The notes under the pieces: model-generated | Told to the model about the DNA's origin: nothing | Seen by the model: the letters and a program-made list of their open reading frames with translations, nothing else | Databases searched by the model: none | Shown here: positions 8,512-16,910 of the stretch, in pieces | How positions within the stretch are numbered: the stretch's first letter is position 1 | How the letters are laid out: the number at the start of each line of letters is the position of its first letter | Source of the DNA: Leptospira kobayashii | Lineage (GTDB): Bacteria; Spirochaetota; Leptospiria; Leptospirales; Leptospiraceae | Reading direction: 5' to 3' | Assembly: GCF_003114835.2 (NCBI RefSeq) | Contig: NZ_AP025028.1 | Span: 3,810,001 to 3,874,000 of the forward strand | DNA length: 64,000 bases | Made by a program: the position numbers and the translations under genes

Positions 8512-9801
8512 TCAAATTTCCACAGATAAAATTTCAGTAGTTTTTGCTTTGCCCCGAAGAGCGAAACTTCCCAAAGATTTGAATTTGGCAGGAATAGAAC
8601 TGATATCTTTCACTTCATCAAAAAGATCTTTGGAAATTAAAAAGGATTTTTTCACTTCCTTTCCCATTGATTCTATTCTACTGGCAACATTTACAGCATC
8701 GCCTATCACAGTGTATTCGAGTCTTGTGGAAATTCCGACATTTCCTACGATGACTGCACCGTGATGGATTCCAATTCGAATGGAAATCGGTTTTTCGTTT
8801 ATAGTAATACGTTTTTCATTCCAATCCGTTACTTTTTTCTGCATGGCAAGCCCCGCAAGAATTGCATTCTTAGCATCCTCCGGAGATGGTTTTGGAGTTC
8901 CGAAAGTGACAAGCATTCCATCACCAATGAACTTATCCAATGTTCCTCTATGTTCGAAAATCGCTCCCATCATTTGAGAGTGATATTCCGATAAGAAAGA
9001 CATTGTTTTCTCAGGACCGAGTTGCTCCGACATCTGAGTGAATCCGGCAATATCGCAAAACATAACAGCCACATTCATCTCTTTTCCGCCAGGTTGGAAA
9101 AAACTTTCCTCCGCAGTATCTATTTCATTGATAACATTAGGGGAAAAATAACGGGAAAGTTGACTCGACTTTACTTCGTTGGAAGCGGCAACTAACACTG
9201 TTTTTCTGATACGAAATGTCAAATATGCCAGAAAGAATCCCAAAATGCCGATGACTCCCATATTCATAATATAGTTATTTACATGGGCGGCACTTCCGAG
9301 AAGCGCTTCTTTAAAACTTTCCGTACTTAAAAATCTTGGATCGGCTTTAGCATATAATAAAATCCAAGCCTGACTCAATACAACTCCTAATGAATATAAC
9401 AAAGGATAAATGGGTTGAATCGTAAATGCATTTAGTATCAATGTGCCCGCGATGATATAATGGGTGTATGTTTTGATCAAATAAGTCCTGGGGACGGACT
9501 CGCCTCCCACGGAATTGTACCAAACAAAAGGCAATAACGTGATAATGATCAAATCGATGGAAATACAAAACAACCCGATATAAAAAACTGCCTTGTTTTT
9601 CTTTATCAGTCGGATCATAATTGCCATAACAAACATTAAGCCAAGATTGACCAGGCTGATCATAAGAACTTCGTACAATGTCTGGGCAACGAAAAAGGTT
9701 ACAATCAAGACCAAAAAAGAAACGAATACCTTTCCATAAAGACTGAAAACGATACCTTGGATCTCTTTTTCTTTTAAAATTTGTTCCGCTTGCGTTGCCA
9801 T
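8512..9801 (-). CDS. Membrane class III adenylate cyclase
   Basis: 429 aa. Residues about 25-200 contain six hydrophobic segments; a short linker (SSQLSRYFSPNVINEI) leads to a class III nucleotide cyclase domain (240-425). Metal aspartates are in FCDIAGFT (D250) and DKFIGDG (D294); the substrate Lys is K290; IGDAVNVASRIES carries the Asn-Arg pair for the transition state. K plus the VIGDAV context favours ATP as substrate, giving cAMP. It lies 21 nt after metG and directly before hisI. The membrane module is not a recognised sensor, so the input signal is unknown. Confidence 0.9.
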   Translation of the reverse strand: MATQAEQILKEKEIQGIVFSLYGKVFVSFLVLIVTFFVAQTLYEVLMISLVNLGLMFVMAIMIRLIKKNKAVFYIGLFCISIDLIIITLLPFVWYNSVGGESVPRTYLIKTYTHYIIAGTLILNAFTIQPIYPLLYSLGVVLSQAWILLYAKADPRFLSTESFKEALLGSAAHVNNYIMNMGVIGILGFFLAYLTFRIRKTVLVAASNEVKSSQLSRYFSPNVINEIDTAEESFFQPGGKEMNVAVMFCDIAGFTQMSEQLGPEKTMSFLSEYHSQMMGAIFEHRGTLDKFIGDGMLVTFGTPKPSPEDAKNAILAGLAMQKKVTDWNEKRITINEKPISIRIGIHHGAVIVGNVGISTRLEYTVIGDAVNVASRIESMGKEVKKSFLISKDLFDEVKDISSIPAKFKSLGSFALRGKAKTTEILSVEI

Positions 9802-9822
9802 GATTGATTTGATCCGTCTTCT

Positions 9823-11853
9823 TTACTTAAGAAGATCTCCCGGTTCCGCATTTCTATCCGGAACAAAAAGTGATAAGGTTTTATCTTTTCCGGAAGCGAG
9901 TAGCATAGCTTCGGAAAGTCCGAACTTCATTTGTCTCGGTTTCAAATTGGCAACCACTACTACCTTCTTTCCGATCAGGTCTTCCGGTGTATAAGAAGAT
10001 TTGATACCTGCAAATACATTTTTAATTCCTTTCTCCCCGAGATCCACTTTGACGTTTAGAAGTTTATCGGCACCTTCCACATGATTTGCTTCACGAATAA
10101 GTCCCACACGCAATTCGACTTTTGTTAGTTCATCAATGGTAATCGTACCCGAATCGGTAACTTCATTTGCAGGTTCCGTTTTCACTATTTCCAATTTGGT
10201 TTCCTTTTGTGCTTTTTCATAAGCTTCCTTCGTATCCTGGATCATTGCCTGGATGTTTTTTTCTTCCACTCTCTTGGATAACATCGCATAGGGAGCGAGT
10301 GTAATATTTTCCAAAGGCTTTCCAATACTTGCAAAATCCAGTTTATCCAAGTTATAAAGTTTTCGAACTTCTTCGCTGATCATTGGTGTAACAGGCGCTA
10401 AATATGTGAACAATATCTTAGCACAATTGCTCGATACGGTCACCACTTCACGGGCTTTTTCCGCATCCGTTTTTATCAAATTCCAAGGAGCATAATCATT
10501 TACATATTTATTCACCTTGTCTCCAAGGGAAGTGATCTCTCTCATCACCTTTGAATAATTGCGATTTTGATATGCGTCTTTGATTTCATCCTCTTTTGCG
10601 AGTAATTCTTCCAATAAAGATTTTCCTTCCGTTGTAAGAGATCCCAATTTGCGATCCAATTTATCCAAAATGGAAGTGGAAACCCTGGAAACCAAATTCA
10701 CCAAATTGCCGATCAAATCCGAATTCACCCGGGAAACGAAATCATCAAAGGAAATATCCACATCTTCCATTCCGTTTCCTAAACGACATGCCATATAAAA
10801 ACGGAAATGTTCGGGATCCAAATAACGGATGAAAGTCGATGCATTGATAAATGTTCCTCTGGATTTGGACATTTTTTCACCATTGACAGTCAAAAACCCG
10901 TGAACGTTTAATTGTTCCGGTGTTTGAAAACCCGAACCCATGAGCATCGCAGGCCAAAAAAGCCCATGGAAATAAAGAATGTCCTTTCCTATAAAGTGGA
11001 CGATTTCTCCTTTACCGTCTTTCCAAAACTCGTTAAACTTCTGTTCGCTTTTAAAATAATTCAAAGACGATGCCATGTAACCGATAGGCGCATCCAACCA
11101 AACATAGAAAAATTTATTCTCTTCTTCCGGGATCGCAAAACCGAAGTAAGGGCCGTCCCGACTGATATCCCATTCCTGAAGGCCGGAACCGAACCATTCC
11201 TGCAATTTTTTCTGAGCGCCTTCTTGCAAACGGTTTCCGGTTTCCATCCATGTTTTCAATTTATCCTGAAAGTCCTGGAGTTTAAAAAACAAATGTTTGG
11301 ATTCTTTCAGTACGGGGGTAGTTCCACACAAAGCACAATGGGAATCTTTTAGGTCCTTGGGAGAATAACTTGTACCGCAAACTTCACAGGAATCGCCATA
11401 CTGATCTTTGGCACCGCACTTAGGACAAGTTCCCTTGATAAATCTATCTGGAAGAAACATATTATCATGTTCGCAAAATGATTGTTCTATGTTTCTGACA
11501 GCGATATGCCCGTTTTTCTTGAGAGTTCGGTAAATGGATTCCGAATAGGTTTTATTTTCCTCAGAATTAGTCGTATAATAATTGTCATACTCTACGTAAA
11601 AGGAAGTCAGATCCTTATAATGTTCTTTTTGTACTTCTCCGATCAATTCTTCGGGAGTTTTTCCCATTTTTTTTGCTGCGATCATAATAGGAGTGCCATG
11701 AGTGTCGTCGGCACAGAAGAAATAACATTCATTTCCAACTAACTTTTGAAAACGAACCCAGATATCGGTTTGTATTGCTTCCAAAACATGACCCAGATGG
11801 ATGGAGCCGTTTGCGTAAGGAAGTGCGCTAGTAACAAGGATTTTTTTGCCCAT
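9823..11853 (-). CDS. metG: Methionyl-tRNA synthetase
   Basis: 676 aa, the full-length dimeric form. Charges tRNA-Met. HIGH appears as HLGH within SALPYANGSIHLGHVLE at residues 9-25; KMSKS is intact (EKMSKSRGTF, about residue 330). Two CxxC zinc knuckle pairs (CPKCG, CEVCG, CALCG) lie in the connective peptide at about 140-180. Residues about 570-676 form the C-terminal EMAP/Trbp111-like tRNA-binding domain (TKVELRVGLIREANHVEGADKLL). It is first in a minus-strand run with a cyclase, hisI and a rhodanese. A divergent TerB-like gene starts 76 nt away. Confidence 0.97.
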   Translation of the reverse strand: MGKKILVTSALPYANGSIHLGHVLEAIQTDIWVRFQKLVGNECYFFCADDTHGTPIMIAAKKMGKTPEELIGEVQKEHYKDLTSFYVEYDNYYTTNSEENKTYSESIYRTLKKNGHIAVRNIEQSFCEHDNMFLPDRFIKGTCPKCGAKDQYGDSCEVCGTSYSPKDLKDSHCALCGTTPVLKESKHLFFKLQDFQDKLKTWMETGNRLQEGAQKKLQEWFGSGLQEWDISRDGPYFGFAIPEEENKFFYVWLDAPIGYMASSLNYFKSEQKFNEFWKDGKGEIVHFIGKDILYFHGLFWPAMLMGSGFQTPEQLNVHGFLTVNGEKMSKSRGTFINASTFIRYLDPEHFRFYMACRLGNGMEDVDISFDDFVSRVNSDLIGNLVNLVSRVSTSILDKLDRKLGSLTTEGKSLLEELLAKEDEIKDAYQNRNYSKVMREITSLGDKVNKYVNDYAPWNLIKTDAEKAREVVTVSSNCAKILFTYLAPVTPMISEEVRKLYNLDKLDFASIGKPLENITLAPYAMLSKRVEEKNIQAMIQDTKEAYEKAQKETKLEIVKTEPANEVTDSGTITIDELTKVELRVGLIREANHVEGADKLLNVKVDLGEKGIKNVFAGIKSSYTPEDLIGKKVVVVANLKPRQMKFGLSEAMLLASGKDKTLSLFVPDRNAEPGDLLK

Positions 11854-11929
11854 AAGATAAGTTCCACTCTCCTGAAAGAAAGAAGCAATTCAGCCAATTT
11901 TTGGTAAATTTTAAGAAAACTTTCAAAAA

Positions 11930-12466
11930 ATGAAGTTGAAGGGAATAAAATCGAAATTAGGATCATCGGTTGCGATGCCTAAGAAAATTTTGCAAAATCT
12001 GAAAAGAGTAAAGGAACATAAGAATTCCCACCCGGAATCCTTAAATCATTCGGGAGATTTTGAGGGAGACCTGCATATTGAGTATGCAAAAATTTTGCTT
12101 AGCCTCTGGTCTTATGCCTGCCATGTGGATGGTAAACTCAAATCTGGCGAAAGTGAGTTGGTTTCGGAAATGGTGAACGTTTTATTCGAACCGAATTGTC
12201 TTCTCAGCGAATACAAAGACAAACGTAAGGAAGTTTTACAAATTCTTTCCAAAACCTTTGACGAACCTCTTCCGATGAAAACGGTAACAAAGGCAGTAAT
12301 CGATAACGACCAGTATGCTCTTAATTTTTTTGAAGATGCGGTTTGTATCGTTGCCTCCGACGGAACCATCAATCAGGAAGAACGTGAATTTTTAGACGAA
12401 CTCGCACTGGAATTGCAAATTTCACTTATGGACAAACACCAGGTTGAAAAAAAATACATTTCTTGA
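11930..12466 (+). CDS. TerB-like (DUF533-type) helical protein
   Basis: 178 aa if read from 11930; a second ATG at 11975 (MPKKILQNLKRV) is as likely, since neither has a strong Shine-Dalgarno sequence. Residues about 45-170 are all-helical with a TerB-like repeat: AKILLSLWSYACHVDGKLKSGESELVSEM and, later, DAVCIVASDGTINQEEREFLDELA. Each half has a D-G-x-[IL]-x-x-x-E pattern that may bind a metal. The family is named after tellurite resistance but is widespread in signalling and membrane-linked complexes. It overlaps the next gene by 23 nt and probably works with it. Confidence 0.7.
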   Translation: MKLKGIKSKLGSSVAMPKKILQNLKRVKEHKNSHPESLNHSGDFEGDLHIEYAKILLSLWSYACHVDGKLKSGESELVSEMVNVLFEPNCLLSEYKDKRKEVLQILSKTFDEPLPMKTVTKAVIDNDQYALNFFEDAVCIVASDGTINQEEREFLDELALELQISLMDKHQVEKKYIS

Positions 12467-15191
12467 ACCGACCTTTTCCGCTTTTGTAATTATTTTCTTT
12501 CTGCTCTCCATTGTTCATTTGGAATCCCGTCCGGGGATGGGGGGCTCTTACCGATCTTCTTCCTCTTCAAGATCTTCTTTTAGTTCCGGTTCCAGTCATT
12601 CATCCTCCTACCGTTCCAGTTATACTTCTTCGACCCGATCTTCATCATCTAGTTCTAGTTATGCGTCAGGTAATTCATATACATTTACCCCGGAACCGAC
12701 AGCATATTTTCGATCGGAAAATCACAAAATTTATATTCATTTCAAAGCGGACGGCGGAGCGACTGTAAGGGAAACAATGACTGTTCTTCCTAATACTGCA
12801 AAAGTAGGAATTGTCAGAAAAAAATTCCCGGTACTTTCCAATTGGAAGATCATCAAATCCTCGGTAATACCCGAAACTTATCAACTTTCCGCCTTGGATT
12901 GGCAGTTGGATATAAGCTGGCCTGAAGAAATCAATAAAACCGCAACGCCTTTGGAATTTACTTATGAATTAGAAAAAGGAATGGATTCCATAGGCAACCT
13001 ATCAGTTGTTTATTGGGAGATTAATCATAACTCGTCACAAATCAATGGCTCTGGACTTGAAATTTCCTGGGATCCGGATATCCATTGGAAATCCTTTCAA
13101 TTAAAAGAAAAATATTACGATGCCACTTTCTCCGGTTATATTACGAGGCCAGTTCCGCTCATAAAAACGGAAAACAAAGTTTCCGTCGATTTTTCTTCCC
13201 TTCGGCCCGATTGTACAGCCTTGGTATTGACCGCATTTCCGGAAACATTGCCTAACATAGGTTTAGCGAATGAAGGCCGCAATCCTAACGCTGAAAAAGA
13301 TTTTTATACGGTCAAACAAACCACTTATATCCAAAAAAACGGAATCAACCGACATGAAGGCCAAATCAAAGTATTCCAAAAATCTTCCCTAGAATGGGAG
13401 ACCCCTCATTTGGAATTCGACACGATGACTCATTATCTCGGTTCAGCCGGGGAAGGGTCTTTTGTTTCCCGATTTTTCCCCGATTACCAACTGGTTTTCG
13501 GAGTGGAAGGAGATCTGAAAACATCTTTCTGGCATCTATTCAGCGGACAGTTACTATCCGACAAATCCGAAGCGGACAATCAAAGTAGGAACTTAAAAGT
13601 CAGCAACGTCGCCTTTTTTAAATTAGGTGAAAACATGCGATCTTCCGATGGAAAAAAAGAAATCATCCGGTTTTCCCCTTTCCATTTGAGTAACTATTCC
13701 GCAGTCAAACTCGATTCTTTCTCTTTGGAAATCGTTCTTCCTGAAGAAACAGAAGAAAAGACGAATGTAAAATTGTTACTGACTCATTTGAATTCTTTTT
13801 CCGCTCCCATCGGAATTATGGAATTGCCTGCTGAAATTGAAAAAAACAAAAACCGGTTTACTGTAAATTGGAAAGCGACCTTTCCCGAAGGTTATTTGCC
13901 TTTGATTCAAATTGAAACGGAGAGTGATGCATTCCATACCAATCCTTTCCTAGTTTATTTTTCAGCATTACGGTTCTTTCTTCTAGCTCCCGGAAGCGGA
14001 AGCAATATCGGTTATTTGGTTTTCTCCACTTTATTATTAACTTCACCATTTTTACTTACTTACATATTTATAAGCATCGCAAAGAAAAAATTTCAAATTT
14101 TGCAAGCGAAAGGAATTACAGTAAGCCGAATCCGAGCAGGAGATCCGGATTTCAACGAAGCTGATTTTTTCGCCAAATCCAAGTTTATCGGTGAAAAAAT
14201 TATTGAGTCTTGGTCAGCCGGGAATATGGAGCCTGTAAGACATTTCATTTCCGCAGGTGTATTTCAAAGATTTCAAATTCAATTGAAACTTTTAAAAGAA
14301 GTAGATATGAATCAAAATCTAATGAAGGATTTTACGATCCATCATCAAACGATTATAGGATTTGATTCCTTCGCCGATTACCAAACCGTTCATATGATGA
14401 TGAGTTGCTCTGCCAAGGATATTACCGTTCCTATTTCCATGAGTAATTCGGACATTGAAAGAGAATTTAAAAATGCAAATAAAGGTAATTATCGTGAAGT
14501 TTATTCTTTTTCCAGAAAAACTTCCGCTATAACCCAAATCGAAAAAGATCTTGTTCACAACCAATGTCCTTCCTGTGGAAGTGATACGAATACCAGCCAC
14601 ATCACCACCAAATGTCAGTATTGTGGGAACATATTCAACTCGGGAGAGTATGATTGGGTTTTATCCGAAATCACCCAGGAAGTGGAATGGGATCCGAATC
14701 GTTTTGTAAATGATAAATCCTTTGCCGGAAAATATCCGGATTGTCCCACGTCAGTTCAATTATTGGAAGATAGAGCTTCTGCACTACTTTGGAAGTGGAT
14801 TTATGCAAAGTCTTTGGGAGACGAAAGTATTTTAAAACGGGAAATCGCAAATCCCGCCATTCTCAAAAAAACAAAACAAAAAGAAGTGTTCTATATCCCG
14901 GTGATCGGCTCTGCAGAGATGCAAAATTTATACAAAGAAGGCAACTCGTTTCGGGCAAGTTGCCACTTCAGATGGAGTGCCGCAAGAAGTTATAATGCAA
15001 TCCCGGAACACAAACGCAATGTTATGAAACTGGTTTTAAATACAAAGAGAGATGCCAAACTCGGATTCGGAGAATCTTCTTGTAAAAATTGCGGTGCGCC
15101 TTATCCTGAATTGGATGCGGCCCATTGTTCATACTGCAAAGAACCGATTCCCGAAACCATCGATGACTGGTTGTTAGACGATATTACATGA
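12444..15191 (+). CDS. Exported DUF2207/Tim44-like membrane protein with two zinc ribbons
   Basis: 915 aa. The TTG at 12444 is chosen because it yields a good signal sequence (KKNTFLEPTFSAFVIIFFLLSIVHLESRPGM). Residues 33-72 are an unbroken Ser/Arg/Tyr-rich stretch. Residues about 90-490 are a beta-rich extracytoplasmic region that opens like DUF2207. A membrane segment lies at about 515-540, then a Tim44-like domain (AGNMEPVRHFISAGVFQRFQIQL), a zinc ribbon near 707-725 (CPSCG...CQYCG), and a second one near 879-900 (CKNCG...CSYCK). The cytoplasmic zinc ribbons suggest partner binding. The start overlaps the TerB-like gene and the stop overlaps the HAD gene (ATGA). No defined function. Confidence 0.75.
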   Translation: MKKNTFLEPTFSAFVIIFFLLSIVHLESRPGMGGSYRSSSSSRSSFSSGSSHSSSYRSSYTSSTRSSSSSSSYASGNSYTFTPEPTAYFRSENHKIYIHFKADGGATVRETMTVLPNTAKVGIVRKKFPVLSNWKIIKSSVIPETYQLSALDWQLDISWPEEINKTATPLEFTYELEKGMDSIGNLSVVYWEINHNSSQINGSGLEISWDPDIHWKSFQLKEKYYDATFSGYITRPVPLIKTENKVSVDFSSLRPDCTALVLTAFPETLPNIGLANEGRNPNAEKDFYTVKQTTYIQKNGINRHEGQIKVFQKSSLEWETPHLEFDTMTHYLGSAGEGSFVSRFFPDYQLVFGVEGDLKTSFWHLFSGQLLSDKSEADNQSRNLKVSNVAFFKLGENMRSSDGKKEIIRFSPFHLSNYSAVKLDSFSLEIVLPEETEEKTNVKLLLTHLNSFSAPIGIMELPAEIEKNKNRFTVNWKATFPEGYLPLIQIETESDAFHTNPFLVYFSALRFFLLAPGSGSNIGYLVFSTLLLTSPFLLTYIFISIAKKKFQILQAKGITVSRIRAGDPDFNEADFFAKSKFIGEKIIESWSAGNMEPVRHFISAGVFQRFQIQLKLLKEVDMNQNLMKDFTIHHQTIIGFDSFADYQTVHMMMSCSAKDITVPISMSNSDIEREFKNANKGNYREVYSFSRKTSAITQIEKDLVHNQCPSCGSDTNTSHITTKCQYCGNIFNSGEYDWVLSEITQEVEWDPNRFVNDKSFAGKYPDCPTSVQLLEDRASALLWKWIYAKSLGDESILKREIANPAILKKTKQKEVFYIPVIGSAEMQNLYKEGNSFRASCHFRWSAARSYNAIPEHKRNVMKLVLNTKRDAKLGFGESSCKNCGAPYPELDAAHCSYCKEPIPETIDDWLLDDIT

Positions 15192-15850
15192 TAAATTTAA
15201 AACCGATAAAAGCAATTGTATTTGATTATGATGATACGATTGCGCAAACAAGACAGATCAGATATAGAACATTGCAAACGATTGCAAATGAAGTTTTTGA
15301 TTTCAAACTTTCACATGAAGAACTTGATTCCGCTTGGGGGATTCCGGGAAATGATTTTCTTCTGAAGATTTTTGGAAACCATTCTCAGGATTTGGATTTT
15401 CTTTGGAAAACTTATAATGGTTACTGTGACCTGGATGATAATATTTCTTACCCCGGTGCGAAAGAGTATATCCATCAATTTCAAAAACAATACCGGCTTG
15501 GTATCTTAAGTTCCTCCAGCTATAAAAGAGTTTTCAAAGAACTGGAACTTATGTCATTCGATTTAAATCTCTTTGTCAGCGTTCAAACTGCGGAAGATAC
15601 AAATGTTCATAAACCGAATCCGAAAGTTTTCGATCCAATGACTTTCAAATTGGAGACATTCTCCATACGGAAAGAAGAAATTTTATATGTTGGTGATTCC
15701 ATCAGTGACCACCATTCATCAACAGGTTGGGGGTTGCAATTTTTGGGAATAGCTCATGGCGAAAAAGAACGAACGGTTTTTGACCGGGAGAAAATCCCTT
15801 ACGTGGAATCATTTGCAGAATTGGACAAAGTATTGAAGGAAAGCCAGTAG
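15188..15850 (+). CDS. HAD-superfamily phosphatase
   Basis: 220 aa. HAD motifs are clear: I, VFDYDDTIAQTR near residue 13 (Asp nucleophile and acid Asp); II, LGILSSSSYKR; III, the Lys of HKPNPKVF; IV, YVGDSISDHHSS. The C1 cap between motifs I and II places it with phosphoglycolate phosphatase/beta-phosphoglucomutase-like enzymes, but the substrate cannot be read from sequence. The start codon overlaps the previous stop (ATGA), so it is translationally coupled to the 915-aa membrane protein. Confidence 0.88.
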   Translation: MINLKPIKAIVFDYDDTIAQTRQIRYRTLQTIANEVFDFKLSHEELDSAWGIPGNDFLLKIFGNHSQDLDFLWKTYNGYCDLDDNISYPGAKEYIHQFQKQYRLGILSSSSYKRVFKELELMSFDLNLFVSVQTAEDTNVHKPNPKVFDPMTFKLETFSIRKEEILYVGDSISDHHSSTGWGLQFLGIAHGEKERTVFDREKIPYVESFAELDKVLKESQ

Positions 15851-15882
15851 AGGGAAACACTGGGAAAGGGATATATTGTACT

Positions 15883-16010
15883 CCCCGCCCGATTCAGGGT
15901 GGGGAACTAGACCCGCCACCCAATGCATTCCTTCTATCACGCCACCTTGTTCTTGTAAAGCGATGATGAAACTTTCAGAAAAATTTTAACAATAAGTTCG
16001 CCTTTTTGCC
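15883..16010 (+). repeat. 128-bp dispersed intergenic repeat, copy A
   Basis: Begins with CCCCGCCC-GATTC-AGGGTGGGG (imperfect hairpin), continues with ACCCGCCACCCAATG, and ends with AAGTTCGCCTTTTTGCC at 15994-16010. The copy at 41307-41434 has the same start, the same ACCCGCCACCCAATG block, the same 17-base end and exactly the same total length, while the middle has diverged. Both copies sit just after the stop of a plus-strand gene. A partial relative is at 39-95 on the other strand. It may act as a 3'-end or REP-like element. Confidence 0.7.
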
Positions 16011-16030
16011 CGATTTATCCCTACCTGAAC

Positions 16031-16714
16031 CTAAGAACTCAATCGGGAATAACAAATCCAATGGCGGTCACTGATCACTTCCAAATGAAGTTTTCCATTC
16101 AATCTAAGCTTGGACAACATTGTTTGTAGTTCTTCTAACGTGTAAGCAGCGCATAAACTATTATAAAAATCTTCTTTTAAAATCTGTTTTTCTTCCTTTG
16201 CATATTTTTGCGTTAGATGATCTACTTCTTCAAACGAATCCGGGCGAAGTAGATCCGCAATAAAGATAAAACTCTCTTCATAAGTGGATCTTTGGATGGC
16301 GGCCCAAAAATCGTAAGGATCCGTCAGGTGATGCAATAAAGAATTCGAAAAGATAAGATCAAAACCCGATTCAGGAATCCAATCCTGGATTTTATAATTT
16401 TCCCAGACAATATTCGCATTAGAGTTTTTCTTTTGAAAATAATTCCGGTTCGAGGTCAACATCTCTTCCGAACCATCCACCGCATAAATCTTGCTAGTTG
16501 GAAATGTCTCAAACAATCGGTAGGTCATATCTCCCGAGCCTGCCCCCAAATCCAAAATGAGATCAGGATGGAATCTGGGATTCAGTTGATTCTTAAGAGC
16601 TTGGATGATCATAGAATGAGGGAGGGCAAAGTCCGCTTCCGAATAAGCGAGAACTTGTTCTTTACCTTCCATCAACTCAGGTTCGGGGATCCGATTGTAC
16701 TTCAATAAACTCAT
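16031..16714 (-). CDS. Class I SAM-dependent methyltransferase
   Basis: 227 aa. Motif I is LDLGAGSGDMTYRLF (residues about 49-63), motif II is the acidic end of the next strand (IYAVDGSEEML), and FDLIFSNSLLHHLTDPYDFW corresponds to motif III/post-motif. The C-terminal half (KQILKEDFYNSLCAAYTLEELQTMLSKL) is typical of methyltransferase type 11/25 proteins. The target is unknown. A single-gene unit, with its end next to the 128-bp repeat. Confidence 0.87.
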   Translation of the reverse strand: MSLLKYNRIPEPELMEGKEQVLAYSEADFALPHSMIIQALKNQLNPRFHPDLILDLGAGSGDMTYRLFETFPTSKIYAVDGSEEMLTSNRNYFQKKNSNANIVWENYKIQDWIPESGFDLIFSNSLLHHLTDPYDFWAAIQRSTYEESFIFIADLLRPDSFEEVDHLTQKYAKEEKQILKEDFYNSLCAAYTLEELQTMLSKLRLNGKLHLEVISDRHWICYSRLSS

Positions 16715-16852
16715 TCGATAAAAGCTTTAAGCTCATTCATAAGGGAATTGAATCCCAAACTTCGTATGATAAAGAGCTTAACGTTCTCGTCGAAATACGC
16801 AAATCAAAAACGGAAACCCGGACATTGACTTGCACCGGGATTTAGGCATAAA

Positions 16853-16888
16853 AAAACCTCACAAGATTTGGTCTTCTCGTGAGGTTTT
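16853..16888 (-). terminator. Rho-independent terminator downstream of the acyl-CoA dehydrogenase
   Basis: AAAACCTCAC-A-AGA and TCT-C-GTGAGGTTTT form a stem with 13 of 14 positions paired around a short loop. On the minus strand the hairpin is followed by a T-run (from the A-run at 16850-16856), as expected for termination of the 16911-18587 gene, whose stop is about 22 nt before it. Confidence 0.85.
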
Positions 16889-16910
16889 CTCTTCTAACCG
16901 GCTTTTTGAA

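Noticed and set aside
10912..11352. 146-aa plus-strand frame
   Set aside because: Lies entirely within metG on the other strand.
11930..12466. Tellurite-resistance determinant
   Set aside because: The TerB fold alone does not imply tellurite resistance; there are no terC, terD or terZ genes near it.
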